In this document: piece after piece, positions 16,537-25,836 of the stretch | Position numbering within the stretch: the stretch's first letter is position 1 | How the letters are laid out: every line of letters begins with the position of its first letter | DNA from: Microbacterium sp. lyk4-40-TSB-66 | GTDB lineage: Bacteria > Actinomycetota > Actinomycetes > Actinomycetales > Microbacteriaceae | Assembly (NCBI RefSeq): GCF_030209475.1 | Contig: NZ_JARVRW010000003.1 | Span: 434,001-498,000, forward strand | Length of the DNA: 64,000 bases | Direction: 5' to 3' | Position numbers and translations under genes: made by a program | Notes under the pieces: model-generated | Seen by the model: only the letters and a program-made list of their open reading frames with translations | What the model was told of the DNA's origin: nothing | Databases searched by the model: none

Positions 16537-18057
16537 ATGAGCATCATCGACACCCGCACCGTCTCGCACTGGATCGACGGGGAAGAGCGACAGTCCACGA
16601 GCGGTCGCACCGCACCCGTTTACAACCCCGCCACGGGCGTCATCCAAGCCCACGTCGCGCTCGCGGACCAGAACGAGATCGACGAAGCGATCGAGTCTGC
16701 GCGCCGTGGATTCGACGTATGGAGTCGATACTCCGTCGCCCGCCGTCAGACCGTGCTCTTCGCGTTCCGCGAGCTGCTGAACGCACGCAAGGGGGAGCTG
16801 GCCGACATCATCACGGCCGAACACGGGAAGGTCCGCTCCGATGCGATGGGCGAGATCCTCCGCGGCCAGGAGGTCGTGGAACTCGCCACCGGGTTCCCCC
16901 ACCTCATCAAGGGCGCCTACAGCGAGAACGCCTCGAACGGCGTCGACGTCTACTCGTTGAAGCAGCCGCTCGGGGTGGTCGGTGTCATCAGCCCGTTCAA
17001 CTTCCCCGCGATGGTGCCGATGTGGTTCTTCCCCGTCGCCATCGCCGCCGGCAACGCGGTGGTCCTCAAGCCCAGCGAGAAGGATCCTTCCGCAGCACTG
17101 TGGCTCGCCCGACTGTGGAAGGAAGCCGGCCTCCCCGACGGCGTGTTCACCGTGCTCCAGGGTGACAAGCTCGCCGTCGACGGCCTGTTGAACAGCCCCG
17201 TCGTGCAGTCGATCTCGTTCGTCGGCTCGACCCCCATCGCGCAGTACATCTATGAGACGGCCGCGAAGAACGGCAAGCGCGTGCAGGCTCTGGGCGGGGC
17301 GAAGAACCACATGCTGGTGTTGCCGGATGCCGACCTCGACCTCGTCGCCGACTCCGCCGTCAACGCCGGCTTCGGCGCCGCGGGCGAGCGCTGCATGGCG
17401 ATCTCGGTCGTGCTCGCCGTGGAGCCCGTCGCCGATGACCTCATCGGGAAGATCGCCGATCGGATCGCGACGCTGCGCATCGGTGCCGGAGCGGGTGTCG
17501 ACGGGATCGAACCCGACATGGGACCCCTGATCACGGACGTGCACCGCGACAAGGTCTCGTCCTATGTCGACATCGCCGAGAGCGACGGCGCGAAGGTCAT
17601 CGTCGACGGCCGCGGTTACAGCGTGGCCGGCCACGAGGACGGCTTCTTCTTCGGGCCGACCCTGCTCGACCGGGTACCGACCACTTCCCGCGCGTACACC
17701 GAGGAGATCTTCGGACCGGTGCTCTCCGTCGTGCGCGTGGCCTCGTACGACGAGGGGCTGGAGCTGATCAACAGCGGCGAGTTCGGCAACGGCACCGCCA
17801 TCTTCACCAACGACGGAGGAGCCGCCCGCCGGTTCCAGAACGAGGTGCAGGTCGGCATGATCGGCATCAACGTGCCCATCCCCGTCCCCGTGGCGTACCA
17901 CTCGTTCGGCGGCTGGAAGAAGAGCCTCTTCGGCGACGCCAAGGCGTACGGCGTGCACGGCTTCGACTTCTTCACCCGCGAGAAGGCCGTGACCAGCCGC
18001 TGGCTCGACCCCGCCACCCACGGCGGCATCAACCTCGGCTTCCCCCAGAACAACTGA
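16537..18057 (+). CDS. mmsA: CoA-acylating methylmalonate-semialdehyde / malonate-semialdehyde dehydrogenase
   Basis: This 506-residue aldehyde dehydrogenase is of the IolA/MmsA type and converts malonate semialdehyde to acetyl-CoA with NAD and CoA. The nucleotide-binding region contains SPFNFPAMVPMWFFP, and the catalytic Cys286 sits in GAAGERCMAIS, the subgroup form with GERC rather than GQRC. Length matches the family. It follows the aldolase gene by 15 bases and precedes iolB by one base, within the same operon. In the pathway it acts on the three-carbon product of the aldolase step. The symbol iolA is equally used. Confidence 0.93.
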   Translation: MSIIDTRTVSHWIDGEERQSTSGRTAPVYNPATGVIQAHVALADQNEIDEAIESARRGFDVWSRYSVARRQTVLFAFRELLNARKGELADIITAEHGKVRSDAMGEILRGQEVVELATGFPHLIKGAYSENASNGVDVYSLKQPLGVVGVISPFNFPAMVPMWFFPVAIAAGNAVVLKPSEKDPSAALWLARLWKEAGLPDGVFTVLQGDKLAVDGLLNSPVVQSISFVGSTPIAQYIYETAAKNGKRVQALGGAKNHMLVLPDADLDLVADSAVNAGFGAAGERCMAISVVLAVEPVADDLIGKIADRIATLRIGAGAGVDGIEPDMGPLITDVHRDKVSSYVDIAESDGAKVIVDGRGYSVAGHEDGFFFGPTLLDRVPTTSRAYTEEIFGPVLSVVRVASYDEGLELINSGEFGNGTAIFTNDGGAARRFQNEVQVGMIGINVPIPVPVAYHSFGGWKKSLFGDAKAYGVHGFDFFTREKAVTSRWLDPATHGGINLGFPQNN

Positions 18058-18058
18058 G

Positions 18059-18964
18059 ATGAGCAGCGACCCTCAGCGCTGGCTCCACCGCCGCGGAGAT
18101 CTTCGACGACCCGGATGGGTGAGCGTCGTCGACGACTCGCTCCCCGGCTGGCAGTACACCGGTGTCCGAATCGGTGAACTGCGCGAGCACGACGCGGTCG
18201 AGCTGTCGGAGAGAGGTGTCGAGCGCATCGTCGTGCCGCTCTCCGGCTCGTTCGTCGTCACCCACCGTCATCACCCCGGTGAATGGCACACGCGGCTTCA
18301 CGGTCGGCGTTCCGTGTTCGAGGGGCCGACCGATGTGCTCTATCTGCCGACGGGGACCACGGCCATCGTGGAGGGCGAGGGCCGGTTCGCGGTCGCGGAG
18401 GCCCCGACGAACGAGGCACGGCCGTGGCAGTACATCCCCGCCGCGCAGACCCCCGTCGAACTCCGGGGTGCGGGGCGCTCCAGCCGGCAGGTGCACAACT
18501 TCGGAACCCCCGAGAGCCTGGATGCCGCGCGCCTGATCGTCTGCGAAGTGATCACCCCCGCCGAGAACTGGTCGTCCTACCCGCCGCACAAGCACGACGA
18601 ACATGTGCCCGGTCACGAATCGCGTCTCGAGGAGATCTACTACTTCGAGTCCGCCCCCGTGCGGGGAGGTCGGGGCGAGGACGCGTTCGGGATGTTCAGC
18701 ACCTACTCCTCTCCGGCGGGTGAGATCGACATCAACGCCCGCGTGGGGACCGGCGACATCGCCCTCGTGCCCTACGGATACCACGGTCCGGCCGTTGCCG
18801 CTCCGGGGTACGACCTCTACTACCTGAACGTCATGGCCGGTCCTGACCCGGAGCGGCAATGGCGTATCAGCGACGACCCCGCGCACGCGTGGGTGCGCGA
18901 GACCTGGACCGGACAGGCGTTCGACGACCGCCTTCCCTACACGAACGAGCAAGGACGACAGTGA
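18059..18964 (+). CDS. iolB: 5-deoxy-glucuronate isomerase
   Basis: This 301-residue bicupin enzyme converts 5-deoxy-D-glucuronate to 2-deoxy-5-keto-D-gluconate, the substrate of IolC. The family metal-binding segment is visible as PPHKHDEHVPGHESRLEEI, with His/His/Glu ligands. The C-terminal cupin contains VPYGYHGPAVAAPGYDLYYLN. Length and order within the cluster match known iolB genes. The ATG comes one base after the mmsA stop and its own TGA shares one base with the iolD ATG, so the whole block is probably translated in series. Confidence 0.94.
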   Translation: MSSDPQRWLHRRGDLRRPGWVSVVDDSLPGWQYTGVRIGELREHDAVELSERGVERIVVPLSGSFVVTHRHHPGEWHTRLHGRRSVFEGPTDVLYLPTGTTAIVEGEGRFAVAEAPTNEARPWQYIPAAQTPVELRGAGRSSRQVHNFGTPESLDAARLIVCEVITPAENWSSYPPHKHDEHVPGHESRLEEIYYFESAPVRGGRGEDAFGMFSTYSSPAGEIDINARVGTGDIALVPYGYHGPAVAAPGYDLYYLNVMAGPDPERQWRISDDPAHAWVRETWTGQAFDDRLPYTNEQGRQ

Positions 18965-20877
18965 TGTCAGCAACGAGACGGATGACCGTCAGCCAGGCGC
19001 TCATCGAGTTCCTCGCAAACCAGTGGACCGTCGACGGTGAAATCCGCGAGCGGACCATCCCCGGGATGTTCGGCATCTTCGGACATGGCAATGTCGCCGG
19101 CATCGGCCAGGCACTGAAGCAGGCGAATGTCGACCACCCCGATCTGATGCCCTACCACCAGGCCCGCAACGAGCAGGCCATGGTGCATCAGTCCGTCGGC
19201 TTCGCGCGCATGCACCGCCGTCGTGCCACCTTCGCCTCGGCGGCATCCGTCGGCCCCGGCGCGGCGAACATGCTGACCGGTGCCGCGCTGGCCACGACGA
19301 ACCGCCTCCCGGCCCTCCTCCTGCCCAGCGACACCTTCGCCACGCGGGTGGCCGACCCGGTGCTCCAACAGTTGGAGCAGCCGTGGGACATCGGTCTCAC
19401 CGTGAACGACGCGTTCCGTCCGCTCTCGCGTTTCTTCGACAGGGTCCAGCGGCCCGAGCAGTTGTTCTCCATCGCGCTCGCGGCCATGCGGGTGCTGACC
19501 GACCCCGCCGAAACGGGTGCCGTCACCATCTCGCTCCCCGAGGACGTGCAAGCCGAGGCGCTCGAGGTGCCCGTGGAGTTCCTGCAGGAGCGTGAATGGC
19601 ACATCCGTCGCCCGCTGCCGGAACGCGGCCCGCTCGCCCGCGCCGTCTCCGTCATCCGCGGGGCCAAGGCACCGCTGATCGTCGCCGGCGGGGGAGTGCT
19701 CTACTCCGGCGCGGAGGACGTGCTGCGCGAACTCGTCGAGGCGACCGGTATCCCCGTGGGTACATCCCAAGCCGGCGGCGGGGTGCTCGCATGGGACCAC
19801 CCGCAGAACCTCGGGGGGATCGGCGCGACCGGAACCCTCGCGGCGAACCGCGCCGCCGCCGAGGCCGACGTGATCATCGGTATCGGGACCCGCTACAGCG
19901 ACTTCACGACCGCGTCGCGAACCGCTTTCCAGAACCCCGCCGTCACCTTCGTCAACATCAATGTCGCCGCCTTCGACGCGTACAAGCACGGAAGCCAGGT
20001 GGCTGTCGTCGCAGACGCCCGTGAGGCGCTCGCCCAGCTGCTCGTCGAGCTCGCGGGATACAAGGTGTCGGCCGAGTTCTCGACCCGCACGGCCCGAGAG
20101 AAGAGTGCGTGGGACGCCGCGGTCGATCGGGCGTTCGAACCGTCTCAGCGCGCGCTTCCCGGCCAGCCGGAGATCATCGGCGCGGTTCAGCGTGCCAGCG
20201 GTCCTCGAGACGTCGTCGTACAGGCTGCCGGTTCGCTTCCCGGCGATCTGCACAAGCTGTGGCGGGTCCGCGACCCACTCGGGTACCACGTCGAGTACGC
20301 CTTCAGCTGCATGGGGTACGAGATCGCCGGAGGGCTGGGGGCAAAGCGTGGACTGCTCGCGGACGGCGACGACCGCGACGTCATCGTCATGGTCGGCGAC
20401 GGGTCGTACTTGATGCTGAACACCGAACTGGTAACGGCCGTCGCGGAGGGCATCAAGCTCATCGTCGTGCTGATCCAGAATCACGGGTACGCCTCCATCG
20501 GGCATCTGTCCGAGACCGTCGGCTCCGAGCGCTTCGGCACCTGGTACCGCACATACGACACCGATGCGCGCAACTTCCAAGGCGACGAGGTGCTCCCCGT
20601 CGATCTGGCGGCCAACGCCCGCAGCTACGGTCTCGACGTGGTCGAGATCGAGCCTGGTCCGCGGTCGATCGACGACCTGTCCGCGGCGCTGGTGGCGGCG
20701 AAGGCATCGACGGCCTCGACGTTCATCCACATCAACAGCGACCCGCTCATCTACGCCCCTGACGGTGATGGCTGGTGGGACGTGCCCGTGCCGCAGGTGT
20801 CCACCCTCGACAGCACCCAGCGCGCGCGCGCCGAGTACGAGCAGAAGCAGACCCGCCAGCGTCCGCTGCTGGGCTGA
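18964..20877 (+). CDS. iolD: 3D-(3,5/4)-trihydroxycyclohexane-1,2-dione acylhydrolase
   Basis: This 637-residue thiamine-diphosphate enzyme opens the six-carbon ring of the inosose-derived diketone to 5-deoxyglucuronate. The N-terminal pyrimidine-binding domain has the activating Glu in YHQARNEQAMVH. The C-terminal domain has the ThDP/Mg motif beginning GDGS near residue 478 and ending QNHG. ATG 18964 was chosen because it overlaps the iolB stop and begins the family N-terminus (MSATRRMTVSQALIEFL). It is the committed ring-cleavage step of the pathway. Confidence 0.94.
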   Translation: MSATRRMTVSQALIEFLANQWTVDGEIRERTIPGMFGIFGHGNVAGIGQALKQANVDHPDLMPYHQARNEQAMVHQSVGFARMHRRRATFASAASVGPGAANMLTGAALATTNRLPALLLPSDTFATRVADPVLQQLEQPWDIGLTVNDAFRPLSRFFDRVQRPEQLFSIALAAMRVLTDPAETGAVTISLPEDVQAEALEVPVEFLQEREWHIRRPLPERGPLARAVSVIRGAKAPLIVAGGGVLYSGAEDVLRELVEATGIPVGTSQAGGGVLAWDHPQNLGGIGATGTLAANRAAAEADVIIGIGTRYSDFTTASRTAFQNPAVTFVNINVAAFDAYKHGSQVAVVADAREALAQLLVELAGYKVSAEFSTRTAREKSAWDAAVDRAFEPSQRALPGQPEIIGAVQRASGPRDVVVQAAGSLPGDLHKLWRVRDPLGYHVEYAFSCMGYEIAGGLGAKRGLLADGDDRDVIVMVGDGSYLMLNTELVTAVAEGIKLIVVLIQNHGYASIGHLSETVGSERFGTWYRTYDTDARNFQGDEVLPVDLAANARSYGLDVVEIEPGPRSIDDLSAALVAAKASTASTFIHINSDPLIYAPDGDGWWDVPVPQVSTLDSTQRARAEYEQKQTRQRPLLG

Positions 20878-20907
20878 TCCCGCACCCTTCACTCACCGGA
20901 GAGAGAC

Positions 20908-21858
20908 ATGAACGACATCGACAACACCGCCGCTCGCGCCGTCGCCGGCGACAACCCCGGCCTCCGCATCGGCACGGCCCCCGACTCCTGGGGGGTATGG
21001 TTCCCGGACGACCCGAACCAGGTGCCGTGGCGACGCTTCCTCGACGAGGTCGTGGCCGCGGGGTACTCCTGGATCGAACTGGGACCGTACGGATACCTCC
21101 CCACAGACCCGCATCAGCTCGAGGACGAGCTGGGCTCGCGCGGCCTGAAGCTGTCGGCGGGCACCGTGTTCACCGGCTTCCACAAGGGCGACGACCAGTG
21201 GCAGCGCGCATGGGACCAGGCGCTGGCCGTGGCAGGACTGGCGTCCACGCTCGGCGCCGAGCACCTCGTCGTCATCCCGGACCTGTGGCGCAGTGACGCC
21301 ACGAGCGAGGTGCTCGAGGCGCGCACTCTCGACGACGATCAGTGGAGCAAGCTCGCGGCCGGCCACGACCGACTCGGTAAGGCGCTGCTCGAGGAGTTCG
21401 GCGTCAAGCAGCAGTTCCACTCGCACGCCGACAGTCATGTCGGTACGACCCGCGAGGTGCTGCGGTTCCTCGATGAGACCGACCCGCGCTACACGAACCT
21501 GTGCTTGGACACCGGCCACTTCGCGTACTACGGCGGCGACAACGTCAAGCTCATCCAGGACCGTCCCGATCGCATCGGCTACCTGCACCTCAAGCAAGTG
21601 GACACGTCGCTCCTGTTCGACGTCCTCAAGAACGACGTCCCGTTCGCGGATGCCGTCACCCAGGGCATCATGGTCGAGCCACCGCACGGCGTGCCGGATC
21701 TCGCTCCGATCATCGACGCGGTCGCGGCCATCGATCCCGACATCTTCGCCATCGTGGAGCAGGACATGTACGGGTGCGATGTCGACCGCCCCTTCCCCAT
21801 CGCCCAGCGCACCCGCGAGCACATCTTCGGCTGCACGCACCTCGCGCGCATCCACTGA
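20908..21858 (+). CDS. iolE: Inosose dehydratase-like TIM-barrel protein (IolE/IolH group)
   Basis: This 316-residue AP-endonuclease-2/xylose-isomerase-like barrel has the motif GTAPDSWGVWFP near the start, FHSHADSHVGT, CLDTGHFAYYGGD and a late IVEQDMYG. These give the Glu/Asp/His metal ligands of the family. In this cluster it is the best candidate for the 2-keto-myo-inositol dehydratase that links IolG to IolD. Actinobacterial members are often named only sugar phosphate isomerase/epimerase, so the exact reaction is inferred from pathway completeness. GGAGAG lies just before the ATG. The other TIM-barrel protein at 22901 is the alternative. Confidence 0.7.
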   Translation: MNDIDNTAARAVAGDNPGLRIGTAPDSWGVWFPDDPNQVPWRRFLDEVVAAGYSWIELGPYGYLPTDPHQLEDELGSRGLKLSAGTVFTGFHKGDDQWQRAWDQALAVAGLASTLGAEHLVVIPDLWRSDATSEVLEARTLDDDQWSKLAAGHDRLGKALLEEFGVKQQFHSHADSHVGTTREVLRFLDETDPRYTNLCLDTGHFAYYGGDNVKLIQDRPDRIGYLHLKQVDTSLLFDVLKNDVPFADAVTQGIMVEPPHGVPDLAPIIDAVAAIDPDIFAIVEQDMYGCDVDRPFPIAQRTREHIFGCTHLARIH

Positions 21859-21876
21859 TCACAGGAGCATCAAGAC

Positions 21877-22890
21877 ATGAGCCAGGACCTCCGTGTCGGC
21901 GTCGTCGGCGCCGGCCTCATGGGCGCCGACCACATCGCCCGCATCACGCATCGCATCAGCGGAGCCGTCGTCTCCGCGGTCGTCGAGCCCGACGCCCAGC
22001 GCGCGGCGTCGGCGGCCGAGAGGGCCCCCGGTGCTGCCACCTTCGCCCGGATCGAGGATGCCATCGACGCCGGTGCCGTGGACGCCGTCCTCATCGCCGT
22101 TCCCGGGCCCTTCCACGCACCGGTCCTCGTGCCAGCGCTGGAGGCGGGGCTGCCGATCCTCTGCGAGAAGCCCCTTACGCCCGACTCCGCATCGTCTGCG
22201 CGGATCCTGGACCTGGAGCAGAAGCTCGACCGCCCGCACATCCAGGTGGGTTTCATGCGCCGCTTCGACCCGGAGTACGCCGCGCTGCGCGAGCTGATCG
22301 TCTCCGGCGACGCGGGTGAGCTGGTGATGGTGCGTGGTGTTCACCGCAATGCCACCGTGCCGGACTCGTACACCCAGACCATGCTCATCACCGACTCCGT
22401 CGTCCACGAGTTCGACGTGGTGCCGTGGCTGGCGGGCTCGCCCATCAGGACCGTCGAGGTGAAGTACCCGCGCCGCAACACGCTCACCCCCGCGCACCTG
22501 CGCGAGCCGATCCTGGTTCTCATGGAACTCGAGAACGGCGTGCTCGTCGACGTGGAGATGAACGTCAGCGTGCAGTTCGGGTATCAGGTGGGCACGGAGG
22601 CGGTCTTCGAGAAGGGCATCGCCCGCATCGGACAACCGTCCGGTCTCCAGCAGTGGGGTGACGGCCGGTTCACGGTGCAGGATCACACCAGTTTCACCAC
22701 GCGTTTCGCCACGGCGTACGACCAGCAGATCCAGCGCTGGGTGAACGCGGTGCGTGACGGCCGCCTGGTCGACGGTCCCACCGCCTGGGACGGTTACCTC
22801 GTCGCGCTGGCGTGCGAGGCTGGGGTGAAGGCTCTCGACGGCGGGGTCGTCGAGGTCGAGTCCGCCGAACGCCCGGCGTTCTACGCCTGA
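21877..22890 (+). CDS. iolG: Inositol 2-dehydrogenase-like Gfo/Idh/MocA oxidoreductase
   Basis: This 337-residue NAD(P)-dependent oxidoreductase probably oxidises myo-inositol to 2-keto-myo-inositol. The N-terminal Rossmann fold has GVVGAGLMGADH and the catalytic CEKP motif (Lys98). The C-terminal domain has VHEFDVVPWLAG, whose His/Asp lie at the substrate pocket. Length matches IolG. It is sandwiched between the two TIM-barrel genes of the same operon. Other cyclitols or sugars are possible substrates, since the family is broad. Confidence 0.85.
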   Translation: MSQDLRVGVVGAGLMGADHIARITHRISGAVVSAVVEPDAQRAASAAERAPGAATFARIEDAIDAGAVDAVLIAVPGPFHAPVLVPALEAGLPILCEKPLTPDSASSARILDLEQKLDRPHIQVGFMRRFDPEYAALRELIVSGDAGELVMVRGVHRNATVPDSYTQTMLITDSVVHEFDVVPWLAGSPIRTVEVKYPRRNTLTPAHLREPILVLMELENGVLVDVEMNVSVQFGYQVGTEAVFEKGIARIGQPSGLQQWGDGRFTVQDHTSFTTRFATAYDQQIQRWVNAVRDGRLVDGPTAWDGYLVALACEAGVKALDGGVVEVESAERPAFYA

Positions 22891-22900
22891 GGAGGCTCAC

Positions 22901-23776
22901 ATGGTCCGGATCGCACTCGACCCCACGCCGTGGCATCATTCTCACTCGCTGCTGGAGTTCCCCGACGTCGCGGCACGCCTGGGCTTCGAGCACCTGCAGC
23001 TCACGCCCCATGCGGACTTCGCGCCGTTCTTCCGTCACCCGAAGGCGGATGACGACCTCGTCCGTGCTCTGAGGAAACGGGCAGCGGACGCGGGGGTGAC
23101 GATTCCCGCCCTCCTGCCGGTGCAGCGAATCTCCTCACCCGATGAACGTCTCCGCGTGGCGGCGGTTCGCAACCTCACGCGTGTCATCGAGCTCGCGGTG
23201 GAACTGGGCGTGCCCGTCATCAACACGGAGTTCTCCGGCCGTCCGGAACTGCCGGAGGAGTCCGAGGACGCGTTCTACCGGTCCTTCGAGCAGTTGCTGC
23301 CCCTCATCGAACGTGAGGGTGTGCGGCTGAACATCGACCCGCACCCCGATGACTTCGTCGAGGATGGTCTCGACGCGTGGCGCGTCATCCGGGGACTGAA
23401 TTCGCCCTCGGTCGGTTTCGTCTACGTGGCCTCGCACACCTTCCACATGGGAGATCGGGCACGCACCCTCATCCCCGAGCTGGGAAACCGCCTCGGCACG
23501 GTCTACGCGGCCGATACGTTCGACCACCGGCGTTCGCACGGTCTGCGCTACATCTCCAACCCGCCTGGCAACACCGCTCGCGTGCACCAGCACCTCAACA
23601 TCGGTGACGGCGACGTCGATTGGACCGAACTGTTCGGAGCGCTCCGATCCAGCGGATTCCTCGAGCGGGAGGACGCACTGATCGTCTCGAACGTCTTCGC
23701 GGAGGACGAGGATGCCGACGCGTCCGCGCGCCACCAGCTGTCGCGCCTCCGAGAACTTGTCGGAGGACATTCCTGA
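22901..23776 (+). CDS. Sugar phosphate isomerase/epimerase family TIM-barrel protein (IolH/IolI-like)
   Basis: This 291-residue xylose-isomerase-like barrel is the last gene of the iol operon. Features include NIDPHPDDFVEDG, NTEFSGRP and a late VSNVFAEDEDAD segment, giving acidic metal ligands. The ATG is 10 bases after the iolG stop with GGAGG in front. Such genes in iol clusters are named iolH or iolI and may interconvert inosose isomers, but this protein is too divergent for me to choose. A strong terminator follows after 11 bases. Confidence 0.75.
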   Translation: MVRIALDPTPWHHSHSLLEFPDVAARLGFEHLQLTPHADFAPFFRHPKADDDLVRALRKRAADAGVTIPALLPVQRISSPDERLRVAAVRNLTRVIELAVELGVPVINTEFSGRPELPEESEDAFYRSFEQLLPLIEREGVRLNIDPHPDDFVEDGLDAWRVIRGLNSPSVGFVYVASHTFHMGDRARTLIPELGNRLGTVYAADTFDHRRSHGLRYISNPPGNTARVHQHLNIGDGDVDWTELFGALRSSGFLEREDALIVSNVFAEDEDADASARHQLSRLRELVGGHS

Positions 23777-23787
23777 ACCGCACATCG

Positions 23788-23820
23788 ACGCGCCCCCACC
23801 CGGAACGGGTGGGGGCGCGT
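23788..23820 (+). terminator. Terminator of the iol operon
   Basis: Fifteen perfect base pairs (arms ACGCGCCCCCACCCG at 23788-23802 and its complement at 23806-23820) close a GAA loop 11 bases after the last iol stop. The right arm ends in T followed by TCGT. This is a very stable hairpin. Confidence 0.85.
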
Positions 23821-24068
23821 TCGTGTGGGCGGCTGAGCGGAGAGGGCCGAGGTCTCGCGCACGCGAGGTGTCGTTCGCGATATCGATCGGCGTGTGGCGT
23901 CGATCGAGCGTGCCATCTGGTGGCTTGAGCTCGCCGTCGGCCGCCCACCCCGGTCGTGACGGTCCCGCAGAGGTGACCGGTCGGTCTGCGCCGCCTTTCG
24001 ACGGTCGGTGTGCGCGGGCCGTCGACGATCGAGCGGGGCGAACCGGGTCGCTCCTCGTCGGGCCTCCG
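23821..24068. other. Non-coding stretch between convergent genes
   Basis: Nothing gene-like was recognised in these 248 bases. They separate the iol terminator from the duplicated hairpin block next to the convergent transporter gene. Confidence 0.5.
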
Positions 24069-24212
24069 CGATGCGCAGACCGGGCGCGGCGCGCCGCCCG
24101 TGCGCAGCGATGCGGCCCGCCCCCGGAAGGAGACGGGCCGCGATGCGCAGACCGGGCGCGGTGCGCCGCCCGTGCGCAGCGGTGCGGCCCGCCCCCGGAA
24201 GGAGACGGGCCG
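24069..24212. repeat. Two tandem 72-base repeats, each carrying a terminator-like hairpin
   Basis: Copies at 24069-24140 and 24141-24212 differ at only two positions. Each contains GCGGCCCG and CGGGCCGC arms that can pair around a loop, plus a smaller GC palindrome. The block starts 14 bases beyond the 3' end of the minus-strand transporter gene, so it looks like a duplicated terminator. Confidence 0.75.
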
Positions 24213-24226
24213 CACCGGAGTCGGAA

Positions 24227-25672
24227 TCAGCGTGCGCCGGTGAGACGTTCGCGCCGTGTGAGCGTACGGATGGATTGGGTCCGGAAGTCCGTCTCGAGCG
24301 TTTCGAGACTGCGTCCCTTCGTCTCCGGAACGGTTCGGATGACGAAGACGAGCGAGATGACGTTCACCGCGGCGAAGAGGGCGAAGGTCCAGGTGGAGCC
24401 GATGCCCTCGACGATGATCGGGAAGACGTAGGAGATGGTGGCGTTGACCGTCCAGAGCACGAAGACCGCCAGTCCCATCGCCAACCCGCGGATGGCGAGC
24501 GGGAAGATCTCGCTCAAGAGCAGCCACACCACGGTGCCGATGAAACCCTGCACGAAGGCGACGAACAACATCATGGCGGCCAGGATGACGTAGCTCACCG
24601 TGTCCGAAGGGGGAAGCAGGAACACCAGCGAGAGGACCACCTGGGCTCCGACGACTCCACTGAATCCGATCATGAGCATCCTTCGTCGGCCGACGAAGCC
24701 GAGCAGCCAGATCCCGACGATGGTCATGGTCACGCTGGTGAGGCCGATGCCGATGGTCGCGATCAGGGCTGCTTGATCGCCGAGGCCCGTCTGCGTGAGG
24801 ATACTCGGTGCGTAGTAGTTGACCGTATTGATGCCCGTCGCCTGCTGCACCGCGGCAAGGCCGAAGCCGATGTAGAGCAGGCGGCGCATCCACCGGTTCT
24901 CGCGCAGAGCCCTCCACGCGTGCCGGCGGGCGTTGCCCTCGACCTCGGTCGTCTGCACGATCTCGGCCATCTCCGCTTCCAGTTCATCGGCGCTGCGACT
25001 GCGTGACAGCACTCGGCGAGCCTCGTCGAGGCGGCCGCGGGCGGCGAACCACCGGGGCGATTCCGGGAGGACGACCATGCCGATGAGAAGGATGATGGCC
25101 GGAACGCTGGCGACACCCAGCATGATGCGCCAGACGTGGGTATCCGAGATCACCACAGCGAGCAGGGCGTTGATCGCGAAGGCGAGGAGCTGACCGGTCA
25201 CGATCATCAGCTCGTTGATGGTGACCATCCGGCCCCGTCGATCAGCGGGGGCCATCTCCGCCAGGTAGAGGGGGCACGCCACGGCAGCGGCGCCGACACC
25301 GAAGCCGAGGAAGATGCGTGCGATGACCATGAGCGCGACGTCTGGTGCCAGCGCGCAGCCGATGGCGCCGATGAGGAAGATGGCCGCGCACACGAGCAGA
25401 CTGCGCTTCCGTCCGAGCGCGTCCGCGATGCGTCCGCCGAGCAGCGCACCGAAGGCCGCGCCGGGGAAGAGGAGTGAGCTGACGACCCATGCTTCCTCGG
25501 AGGTCGACATGGCGAGGTCGTCCCGCATGTAGAGCAGGGCGCCCGAGATCACACCCGTGTCGTATCCGAACAGGAGTCCACCGAGCGTCGAGATGATGGT
25601 CAGACGGGTCAGGAACCCCTTGAACCCGGGTGGTCGGCGATCAGCCGGTGTGATGGTGCTGGCGTGCGACAC
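24227..25672 (-). CDS. iolT: MFS sugar/inositol transporter (sugar porter family)
   Basis: This 481-residue, 12-helix major facilitator of the sugar porter family probably imports myo-inositol by proton symport. Motifs include GGLLFGYDTGVISGAL in helix 1, GRRRMLMIG, LPESPRW before the central loop and VPETKGRSLE at the C-terminus. GTG 25672 was chosen because AAAGGAG lies eight bases upstream. A longer reading to 25810 would cross the regulatory region and add a non-family N-terminus. It converges on the iol operon and carries an iol-type operator upstream. The symbol reflects context; substrate specificity is inferred. Confidence 0.85.
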   Translation of the reverse strand: MSHASTITPADRRPPGFKGFLTRLTIISTLGGLLFGYDTGVISGALLYMRDDLAMSTSEEAWVVSSLLFPGAAFGALLGGRIADALGRKRSLLVCAAIFLIGAIGCALAPDVALMVIARIFLGFGVGAAAVACPLYLAEMAPADRRGRMVTINELMIVTGQLLAFAINALLAVVISDTHVWRIMLGVASVPAIILLIGMVVLPESPRWFAARGRLDEARRVLSRSRSADELEAEMAEIVQTTEVEGNARRHAWRALRENRWMRRLLYIGFGLAAVQQATGINTVNYYAPSILTQTGLGDQAALIATIGIGLTSVTMTIVGIWLLGFVGRRRMLMIGFSGVVGAQVVLSLVFLLPPSDTVSYVILAAMMLFVAFVQGFIGTVVWLLLSEIFPLAIRGLAMGLAVFVLWTVNATISYVFPIIVEGIGSTWTFALFAAVNVISLVFVIRTVPETKGRSLETLETDFRTQSIRTLTRRERLTGAR

Positions 25673-25743
25673 GAAGACGCTCCTTTGCGTTGGCGGCAGC
25701 GAAGCTGCGGTGCGGCAGTGCAGATCAGACGCAAGGAGCGTCA

Positions 25744-25753
25744 TGTCAGGACA
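25744..25753 (-). promoter_or_regulatory. Probable GntR operator before the transporter gene
   Basis: TGTCAGGACA, read on the plus strand, matches the iolC site TGTTAGGACA, including the following TA. It is 71 bases from the transporter start in the divergent region and could act on both directions. Confidence 0.55.
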
Positions 25754-25779
25754 TACTGCCATACGTACGAACAACCCGC

Positions 25780-25822
25780 TAGTATGTGAACAAGCAACAT
25801 CGTATGTCACATTGTCAGAACA
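25780..25822 (+). promoter_or_regulatory. Promoter and probable GntR operator before the tautomerase gene
   Basis: TGTCAGAACA at 25813-25822 matches the motif before gntR (18 of 20 context bases). TAGTAT at 25780-25785 is a possible -10 box. The operator lies between it and the AAGGAG ribosome site at 25827-25832, a good position to block transcription. Confidence 0.55.
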
Positions 25823-25836
25823 AATTAAGGAGCCCC

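Noticed and set aside
24008-25006. Plus-strand open frame over the iolT 3' half and the 72-bp repeats
   Set aside because: Mostly antisense to the transporter; low-complexity translation without recognisable domain.
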